In this document: one piece after another, positions 7,111-11,259 of the stretch
Numbering within the stretch: the first letter of the stretch is position 1
Layout: each line of letters opens with the position of its first letter
NCBI GenBank assembly: GCA_900768625.1
Contig: CAAGDO010000328.1
Location: forward strand, 1 to 11,259
Source of the DNA: Bacteroidaceae bacterium
GTDB lineage: Bacteria > Bacteroidota > Bacteroidia > Bacteroidales > Bacteroidaceae
Length of the DNA stretch: 11,259 nt
Reading direction: 5' to 3'
Translations under genes and position numbers: made by a program
The notes under the pieces: model-generated
Told to the model about the DNA's origin: nothing
Database searches by the model: none
What the model saw: only the letters and a program-made list of their open reading frames with translations

Positions 7111-7329
7111 ATGAACAATGAAAAATCCCCTCTCCTCCGGGCACAGATCCTTTCCGCTTTGGCTCTTCTCCTTTTTGGAGTGGCTTTTGCAACTGTTGCT
7201 CTCCTACTCCCGCCCCAAGGCCAAGTGGCCGATAGCGTTTGCTGGATCTTCGCCCAATGCCTCATCTATGCCGGATCAGCCCTCGGCCTCGCAGGCTACG
7301 TCGGCCTCCAGCTCCGCCGATTGAACTGA
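7111..7329 (+). CDS. Small two-helix membrane protein
   Basis: A 72-residue protein with two hydrophobic helices: roughly 11-35 (AQILSALALLLFGVAFATVA) and roughly 41-65 (SVCWIFAQCLIYAGSALGLA). A short polar turn (PPQGQVAD) joins them, and the basic end LQLRRLN suggests that both termini face the cytoplasm. The hydrophobic pattern and codon use support a real gene. I do not recognise a named family. Small membrane proteins beside HU-HIG genes are common in Bacteroidales. It is probably read with the zinc-ribbon gene, 64 bases upstream, and ends before a strong terminator. Confidence 0.6.
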   Translation: MNNEKSPLLRAQILSALALLLFGVAFATVALLLPPQGQVADSVCWIFAQCLIYAGSALGLAGYVGLQLRRLN

Positions 7330-7381
7330 CCCGTTCCCCAACGACTTGAAGCCCGACATAGCTGCCCGTCCGCTCCCCTCT

Positions 7382-7418
7382 GCCCCCACCGCTCCGCGCG
7401 GATGGGGGCTTTTTCTTT
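7382..7418 (+). terminator. Strong rho-independent terminator
   Basis: GCCCCCACCGC (7382-7392) pairs with GCGG-A-TGGGGGC (7398-7409), an 11-bp GC-rich stem with one bulged A and a 5-base loop. It is followed by TTTTT (7410-7414), C and TTTT. It closes the HU/zinc-ribbon/membrane-protein locus. Confidence 0.85.
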
Positions 7419-7441
7419 TCCTCATTCTTCCCAAAAACCGC

Positions 7442-7548
7442 GCAGCCCAAATGAAACGGGAAAATCGCAGGAATTGCATGTTCCCGTGTTCACCCACGTG
7501 GGCAAAAGAAACGTGTCATTCCCGCGTAATTGGGGCATCTCAGTTCAA
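7442..7548 (+). repeat. Dispersed palindromic element B, copy 1 (left of rloAB)
   Basis: This aligns over about 107 bases with 9730-9837 in the same orientation. A 28-base core (7481-7508) is identical in both, and conserved blocks flank it on both sides, from GC(A/G)GCCC to AGTTCAA. The element is itself an imperfect hairpin: arms 7468-7484 and 7508-7524 surround the perfect palindrome CCCACGTGGG (7493-7502). The right arm, ACGTGTCATTCCCG, is related to the core of elements A1 and A2. Confidence 0.8.
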
Positions 7549-7618
7549 AGCTGCACCTTTGTTTCAGAAGGATTGGAAGCACACAGGATTTGAGAAATAT
7601 TCCGCTTTCAACTGTTTC

Positions 7619-8170
7619 TTATTCCATTTTCAACTTTTCCAGTTCTTCAATGATTCGGTAGACTGTGCACGATGGATTCTTGTATTCCTTCAGCTTCTTT
7701 GCCCGCTCTACTGCCTGTACCACATTTTCCATCATATACATCTTGTCGGTTAGAGAAAGTGTCCCTTTCCTATATTTTCCAACAACAGATGAAAGTCGAT
7801 TGACACATGCTTGACTCTTTAGTTCTGCCTTCTGATCCGTATAATGAAGCAAAATCCAAAGTTCAAAGCAAGGATTCGAACAATGCAATGTGGCATTAGG
7901 AATCCTCAACAGGCGTTCCAACATGGTAGGCACATCCAAGTCATACATCAAAAACGTACGATCTTCCTTTGTTTGGATATATGCATCTTTGCATCGCTCC
8001 ACAAGGGCAGGCGTGATGTTAAGTAGTGTTTTCTTTGCAATTATATGAATGGGAAGACGGTAATGCGAACGCAACATTTCAACATACACCACCTCAGTAT
8101 CGCCCTCACAGAAAACGAAGTAGTTAGGAGTCATCGTACGTCCCTTCGATATTCTTTCTTTGCGTGCCAT
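7619..8170 (-). CDS. rloB: RloB-family Toprim-like protein, effector of an AbiL-like pair
   Basis: A 183-residue protein of the RloB family. Family motifs in order: FCEGDTE (20-26, acidic Glu22), YDLDVP (76-81, Asp77 and Asp79 of a Toprim-like DxD), the hallmark SNPCFELWILLHY (98-110), and NPSCTVYRIIEEL (165-177). The Glu and DxD pair suggests a metal-dependent Toprim-like fold, so nuclease activity is plausible but inferred. It starts 3 bases after the stop of the ATPase gene, so translation should be coupled. RloA/RloB pairs are known from type I restriction loci, and a similar pair forms the AbiL phage-abortive system. By analogy the ATPase senses phage and RloB is the toxic effector. All motifs are intact, so the gene looks functional. 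Confidence 0.85.
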   Translation of the reverse strand: MARKERISKGRTMTPNYFVFCEGDTEVVYVEMLRSHYRLPIHIIAKKTLLNITPALVERCKDAYIQTKEDRTFLMYDLDVPTMLERLLRIPNATLHCSNPCFELWILLHYTDQKAELKSQACVNRLSSVVGKYRKGTLSLTDKMYMMENVVQAVERAKKLKEYKNPSCTVYRIIEELEKLKME

Positions 8171-8173
8171 GAT

Positions 8174-9328
8174 TCAAAGCGTAGGTTTTGAGAGGTAAGG
8201 AATCGCATCAAATCGCCCTTGCAGATAGGCTTTCTCCATATCGTAGGAATCACGGAAGTCTTTGTAGTCAAAGAGCGAATACAAGTCGCTACTTCCATCC
8301 ACTCGCTTATTTACGAAATAGACTTGATCACGTCGTTGGAGATTCGTATTGAGAAGATGCGTATTGTGAGTCGTGTAAACCAGTTGAGCATGGTCACTGC
8401 TATTGAACATTCCAATGATGAATTCCACCAACTGAGTGTGCAGACTCGTATCTATCTCATCCACCAGTAAAAGACGACCGTTACGAATAATATCCATCAT
8501 ACTTATCATCATTCCAAACAAGGTCTTGGTTCCATCTGATTCTTCTGTTTCAAAGTCAAAAGCCACTTCCGGGTTGTTCCGATGGAAAGTCTTGATGCTG
8601 CCTCCCTGAATGCGAATATCAACAATGTCACTGTCTGCAGTACGAAGGATGTCCAGCAAATCTGATTTCTCATTTTCAAGCATAGCATCGAAAGACACAA
8701 TGGAAGGAAGATGATAGTCAAGCACAATGTCATCGCAGAAAAAACGGAACACCTGTTTGGCAAGTTCTCTGTCCATCTGACTGGCACGCGAAATGAACAA
8801 CGTCTTGCACGAAGTATTGACAGCCACATCCATCGGACGTTTCATGATGGGTTTGAATTCATAAATATCGGATTTGTCCATTCCTTTTCTTTCATCACGA
8901 CTGAACACCAGGGAACGTCTTCCATTGGGGTAATAATACAACTGCTCAGTCAGAATCTGCTGCTGCGTCATCGTGAAAGAATACCCATATTCAATGCCAT
9001 CCATCAAAAAACGCACATAGAAAGAACTCGGCTTCTGGTCATAGCCTTCAAACTTGAAGGGCACGAAGCCGAAAGTCGTATTTTCGTTATAGTTATGCGA
9101 TGAGCGAATCATCTCCACACAAGCACGTATGGCTTTCATCACGTTGCTCTTACCTGAAGCGTTCGCACCGAAGATGGCAACACTTTTCAGTATTTTCTCT
9201 CCACCCACAGTAAAGAAGTTGCCCTCTAATGCCCTTCCCTTTGGGGTCATGATTTTTGCTGCTTGGAGATTGAGTGTTATCTCATCACGAAGCGAAAACA
9301 TATTGCTCAAACTGAGTTCTAATATCAT
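8174..9328 (-). CDS. rloA: RloA-type AAA ATPase, sensor of an AbiL-like pair
   Basis: A 384-residue ATPase of the AAA_15/AAA_21 (OLD- and SMC-like ABC) class. Walker A is GANASGKS (54-61), the signature-like ESDGTK is at 263-268, Walker B RLLLVDEID is at 285-293, and the His switch TTHNTH is at 319-324. The insert between Walker A and the signature (about 90-250) is the variable part that probably senses the trigger. The N-terminal MILELSLSNMFSLRDEITLN is the usual first strand of this class. It is the first gene of the two-gene unit, with its own -7 element upstream. The same logic, an ATPase plus a Toprim-type effector, is found in PARIS and OLD/Gabija-type defence, but the RloB partner places this pair nearest to RloAB/AbiL. 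Confidence 0.88.
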   Translation of the reverse strand: MILELSLSNMFSLRDEITLNLQAAKIMTPKGRALEGNFFTVGGEKILKSVAIFGANASGKSNVMKAIRACVEMIRSSHNYNENTTFGFVPFKFEGYDQKPSSFYVRFLMDGIEYGYSFTMTQQQILTEQLYYYPNGRRSLVFSRDERKGMDKSDIYEFKPIMKRPMDVAVNTSCKTLFISRASQMDRELAKQVFRFFCDDIVLDYHLPSIVSFDAMLENEKSDLLDILRTADSDIVDIRIQGGSIKTFHRNNPEVAFDFETEESDGTKTLFGMMISMMDIIRNGRLLLVDEIDTSLHTQLVEFIIGMFNSSDHAQLVYTTHNTHLLNTNLQRRDQVYFVNKRVDGSSDLYSLFDYKDFRDSYDMEKAYLQGRFDAIPYLSKPTL

Positions 9329-9356
9329 TTTAGTGCCGATTTTTGCTATTTAGTCG

Positions 9357-9364
9357 CAAATATA
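9357..9364 (-). promoter_or_regulatory. -7 promoter element of rloAB
   Basis: Read on the minus strand this is TATATTTG, a match to TAnnTTTG, about 29 bases before the rloA start codon. The -33 region is weak. A transcript start near 9350 would give a very short leader. Confidence 0.6.
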
Positions 9365-9380
9365 GCAATCAAAATGCGAT

Positions 9381-9600
9381 TTAGAACCTTTTTCGAAGCA
9401 TTTTCTTTTTTCCCTTAGGCTTTTTAACTATTGCCGGCATGGATAGATCGTTGTTTCCCGACTTTGAGAACTGCAGTGCTCTCACATCCATAAACTTGCC
9501 CTCTTCAATTACAGAAATTAAACGATGTGCTTTCCGAGGTTGAAAGATAGTTTTCAAGCTTCTCAATCTCTTGTTCCCGGCCGATAATATTCTCTTTCAT
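9381..9600 (-). pseudogene. Broken ATPase-like gene start and decayed ORF
   Basis: From ATG 9598-9600 the minus strand reads MKENIIGREQEIEKLENYLS, then meets a TGA at 9505-9507 after 31 codons. The opening GREQEIEKLENYL closely resembles the N-terminus of Bacteroidetes ATPases of the type 'IIGREKEIEKLEKYL...', which continue into a P-loop. Here no P-loop follows. A different frame stays open from 9566 to 9381 and reads KAHRLISVIEEGKFMDVRAL and on to GKKKMLRKRF. It could be frameshifted remains of the same gene or the end of another. A complete promoter lies upstream (9630-9660). The identity of the ATPase family is inferred from about 20 residues. Confidence 0.45.
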
Positions 9601-9629
9601 ACCTATTTTCGTATTGGTTGAACGTGTCG

Positions 9630-9660
9630 CAAAGGTACAGAAAACATCAGATTACGACAA
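9630..9660 (-). promoter_or_regulatory. Complete Bacteroidetes promoter driving the broken ATPase start
   Basis: On the minus strand, TTG (9660-9658) is followed after exactly 20 bases by TACCTTTG (9637-9630), a full match to the Bacteroidetes promoter. It lies 30 bases before the ATG at 9600. It now drives a dead reading frame, and could supply read-through or a short RNA towards rloAB. Confidence 0.7.
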
Positions 9661-9671
9661 CTTTCAAACAA

Positions 9672-9718
9672 GAAACCTGTCGCAATCTCATCTTTTCATT
9701 GAGATTACGACAGGTTCC
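9672..9718. repeat. 19-bp-arm hairpin beside element B copy 2
   Basis: GAAACCTGTCGCAATCTCA (9672-9690) and TGAGATTACGACAGGTTCC (9700-9718) pair at 17 of 19 positions around a 9-base loop. Part of the right arm, GATTACGACA, also occurs as a direct copy at 9650-9659, next to the -33 site of the minus-strand promoter. No T-run follows on either side, so a simple terminator is less likely than a small repeat or a protein-binding palindrome. Confidence 0.65.
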
Positions 9719-9729
9719 CGGCATTTGGG

Positions 9730-9837
9730 GCGGCCCGAATGAATCGGAAAATCCTCAGGAATGGCACTTTCCCGTGTTCACCCACGTGGGCAAAAGGAAC
9801 GTGTCATTCCCGAGCAAATGGGGACTCAACAGTTCAA
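9730..9837 (+). repeat. Dispersed palindromic element B, copy 2 (right of rloAB)
   Basis: This is the second copy of the element at 7442-7548, in the same orientation. The 28-base identical core is 9769-9796, and the central palindrome CCCACGTGGG is at 9781-9790. Arms near 9756-9772 and 9796-9812 pair imperfectly. Differences in the left arm between the copies mostly keep the hairpin. The 3' end overlaps the last codons of the minus-strand coding remnant 9826-9939. Confidence 0.8.
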
Positions 9838-9939
9838 CCCGAAGCACCACAGCGGAATGATATTGCCGAAACCCGTTTCGATGTCGTCCTTCACGATATA
9901 GGCATTGTCAAGGCCTTCAGTACTGAGAGAAGAAATCCC
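9826..9939 (-). pseudogene. C-terminal coding remnant of an unidentified protein
   Basis: The minus strand is open for 37 codons up to a TGA at 9826-9828. It reads GISSLSTEGLDNAYIVKDDI, then ETGFGNIIPLWCFGLNC. Composition and codon use are clearly protein-like, and a tail of the form 'GNKIPLWLFG' is one I associate with some Bacteroidales AAA ATPases of the DUF4143 type, though this is weak. There is no start codon: upstream the frame meets a stop inside the first TCCCTCATTGAGGGA palindrome. The last residues are encoded by element B. It therefore looks like a gene fragment trapped between the two repeats. Confidence 0.4.
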
Positions 9940-10015
9940 TCATTGAGGGACAATTCCAGTCAAAAACATCCCTCATTGAGGGATATTTTCGACTAGAACG
10001 TCCCTCATTGAGGGA
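9936..10015. repeat. Three spaced copies of the palindrome TCCCTCATTGAGGGA
   Basis: Identical 15-base copies lie at 9936-9950, 9969-9983 and 10001-10015, with start-to-start distances of 33 and 32 bases. Each has 7-bp arms around a single central base. The intervening sequences differ. The spacing is close to three helical turns, so all copies face the same side. This looks like an operator array or the site array of a DNA-binding protein. It is not a typical CRISPR, because the repeat is too short and the unique parts are only 17-18 bases. Confidence 0.8.
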
Positions 10016-10166
10016 TTTATCGTCGGACATGGGGTTAGGACATGCCTTGAGTTCCGCTTATGGGAAGTACAGGCATATCGCTGGAAGTCATTTCCCCATC
10101 CGTTCTTTTTCTCTTGAATTCCCGGCGACTATGGGGATGGAAAAACGGTGGGCATACGGGAGTTTG

Positions 10167-10304
10167 AGTACTTCAGCGAAAGTACTCGAGTACTCTCGAG
10201 GCAGTACTCGAGTACTCTCGGGGCAGTACTCGAGTACTTCCATAGGAGTACTCGAGTATTCCTACTGGAGTACTCGAGTATTCCTACTGAAGTACTCTGA
10301 CGCC
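10167..10304. repeat. 22-bp tandem array of the palindrome AGTACTCGAGTACT
   Basis: Copies start at 10181, 10203, 10225, 10247 and 10269, with an exact 22-base period, and a half copy starts at 10291. A further half site (AGTACTT) lies at 10167. Copies 1-3 carry the perfect 14-bp palindrome AGTACTCGAGTACT; copies 4-5 read AGTACTCGAGTATT. The 8-base linkers are ctcgaggc, ctcggggc, tccatagg, cctactgg and cctactga, so pairs 1/2 and 4/5 are nearly the same, which points to growth by local duplication. There is no coding sense here. The regular 22-base step, about two helical turns, suggests cooperative protein binding. Confidence 0.85.
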
Positions 10305-10496
10305 CTCCGTTCTTCTCCCCCCACCCCCCTTTTCTCCTCTACGAAAGATGGTCGATGATTCCATCCAAAGGATTCCACTGTTCGTGATTCTTCTCGCCAA
10401 AAAGGCGGTCTGTGCTGAATATCTATACCTATGACAATGCTTACGCAGAGGTATTCCAGACAGATTTTGGATAACGCCTGCAACTTATGGGTATGA
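10305..10496. other. Gene-free stretch with coding-like shreds
   Basis: No intact gene, promoter or terminator is visible. One + frame reads NIYTYDNAYAEVFQTDFG before a TAA near 10471, and another reads LLAKKAVCAEYLYL before a TGA. Both may be decayed upstream parts of the terminase remnant or chance. The C-rich run at about 10318-10330 is low complexity. Confidence 0.35.
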
Positions 10497-11054
10497 TACC
10501 GCGTATTGCCTCAAGTCGCATTGTGGGGTAAGGGGATGCTGTGGGCTGAAGTGGGTATTTCAGTTCTGATTATCTGCAAATTCAGTAACGAGTGGACGTG
10601 TACACGCAAGAAGAACGTTGAAGGGTTTGGTTGCGGTGATGCCACCGCTCTTGGCTCTAACTATGCCGTGAACGATCAAGACTTTCATTGGGTAGTCGTG
10701 CATGAGTTTGAACGCCACGGCTGGAGTGTGCAAGATGTGTATTTGGGCAACCCCATGCGACATGATGAAAAGTACTTGCTCATCAATCAAGGTTTTTCAG
10801 GCAAACAACGCTTGATGCCTTACTTCAACCGCCAGAACAATGACGATCTTATTCTTGCCATTCAATCGGCTGGCGTGGAACGTGGTCGAAATGGCTTTCG
10901 CAAGAACAAGTCCACTGAGAAGAATCCAGAATCAGAGGAGGACTTGTTGTAGCACCGTACCGATGGCACTGATGCTTTTGATACGCTGTATATCGGGTGT
11001 GAGAAGTTTCCTCAACATGATTTTTATGGGGGATTTGTGGATGGTGTGAGATAA
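10497..11054 (+). pseudogene. Phage terminase large subunit remnant (C-terminal nuclease part)
   Basis: After a stop at 10494-10496 the frame is open to a TAG at 10950-10952, then continues in the same frame for 33 codons to TAA 11052-11054. Across the TAG the protein reads as one piece: STEKNPESEEDLL, stop, HRTDGTDAFDTLYIGCEKFP. Earlier segments include DATALGSNYAVNDQDF, WSVQDVYLGNPMRHDEKYL and LMPYFNRQNNDDLILAIQ. They fit the C-terminal, RNase H-like half of large terminases in Bacteroidales phages, where an Asp in a TDAFD-type motif is catalytic. The N-terminal ATPase half is missing, and the first 30 or so codons look scrambled. This is probably a trace of a decayed prophage. The family call rests on motif memory. 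Confidence 0.5.
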
Positions 11055-11060
11055 AATGTC

Positions 11061-11068
11061 TATTTTTG
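11061..11068 (+). promoter_or_regulatory. -7 promoter element of the last gene
   Basis: TATTTTTG matches TAnnTTTG and lies 22 bases before the ATG at 11091. TTTG at 11034-11037 could serve as the -33 element but is 23 bases away, slightly too far. It marks the return from the decayed island to a normal gene. Confidence 0.5.
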
Positions 11069-11090
11069 CGAAATCGAACTAAAACTTTTT

Positions 11091-11259
11091 ATGATTATGA
11101 ACAAAGTCATTGCTATCTTAGTTGCATTCTTCTCCGTATTCTGTGCGTATGCACAAAAAGCGGATAAGTCTGAACAGTATCGTGTAAGGATAACCAAGGT
11201 GGACGGAACTACTTTGGAAGGCTACTCCATGACAAGTTTCTACAACACCATGCTTCCTG
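11091..11259 (+). CDS. Secreted protein, N-terminal part (runs off the window)
   Basis: The frame is open from ATG 11091 to the window edge (56 codons). MIMNKVIAILVAFFSVFCAY followed by AQ is a Sec signal peptide with probable cleavage after the AYA motif. The ATG at 11097 (MNKVIAIL) gives an equally good signal. The mature part begins QKADKSEQYRVRITKVDGTT and continues LEGYSMTSFYN. This looks like a small beta-rich periplasmic or surface protein, but no family can be named from this length. It has no evident link with the decayed phage gene upstream. Confidence 0.65.
   Translation, partial: MIMNKVIAILVAFFSVFCAYAQKADKSEQYRVRITKVDGTTLEGYSMTSFYNTMLP

Noticed and set aside
7346..7753. A + ORF of 135 codons spanning element B copy 1
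   Set aside because: It crosses a strong terminator, the repeat and the antisense of rloB; no protein-like region.
9936..10304. CRISPR array
   Set aside because: The repeats are 14-15 bases, the spacers 8 or 17-18 bases, and no cas gene is present; the units are palindromic sites instead.
10008..10358. A + ORF of 116 codons through the 22-bp array
   Set aside because: Its repeated peptide follows only from the DNA repeat; the period of 22 is not a multiple of three, so each copy is read in a different frame.

Overview
The window reads as Bacteroidales chromosome, most likely Prevotellaceae. The evidence is the Bacteroidetes promoter form (TAnnTTTG at -7, with a TTG-type element about 20 bases upstream), A/T-rich leaders without Shine-Dalgarno sites, an HU protein of the Bacteroidetes HU-HIG type, a lipid-anchored S41 peptidase and a Wzc-type tyrosine autokinase. 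TGA is used as a normal stop. The genus is inferred from these traits and not proven.

Left part (1-5822), all on the + strand: the last codons of an upstream gene; a large cytoplasmic protein with a small beta-barrel, a cold-shock domain, TPR-like helices and an acidic tail (304-1968); an S41 peptidase lipoprotein (2313-3314); and a bacterial tyrosine autokinase of the polysaccharide co-polymerase class (3405-5822). No other capsule gene lies beside the kinase. Long inverted repeats follow the first and third of these genes and share one sequence core.

Middle part (5823-7440): a clear promoter preceded by a 21-bp-phased direct repeat, a leader with a 23-codon ORF and a hairpin, then the HU-HIG protein. 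Next come a branched terminator, a small four-cysteine zinc-ribbon protein, a two-helix membrane protein and a strong terminator. These three genes look like one locus.

Right part (7441-11054) is an accessory island of mixed and decayed material. On the minus strand lies a two-gene RloA/RloB (AbiL-like) module: an AAA ATPase and a Toprim-like RloB protein. It is bracketed by two direct copies of a roughly 107-bp palindromic element. Around it are a broken ATPase start with an intact promoter, a C-terminal coding remnant cut at one copy of that element, three spaced copies of a 15-bp palindrome, a striking 22-bp-period tandem array of a 14-bp palindrome, and the C-terminal remnant of a phage terminase large subunit with an in-frame stop. 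After 11054 a normal secreted-protein gene starts and runs off the window.

The strongest candidates for something undescribed are the direct-repeat-bracketed RloAB cassette, the two palindrome arrays beside it, and the sequence core shared by four palindromic elements spread over about 8 kb.
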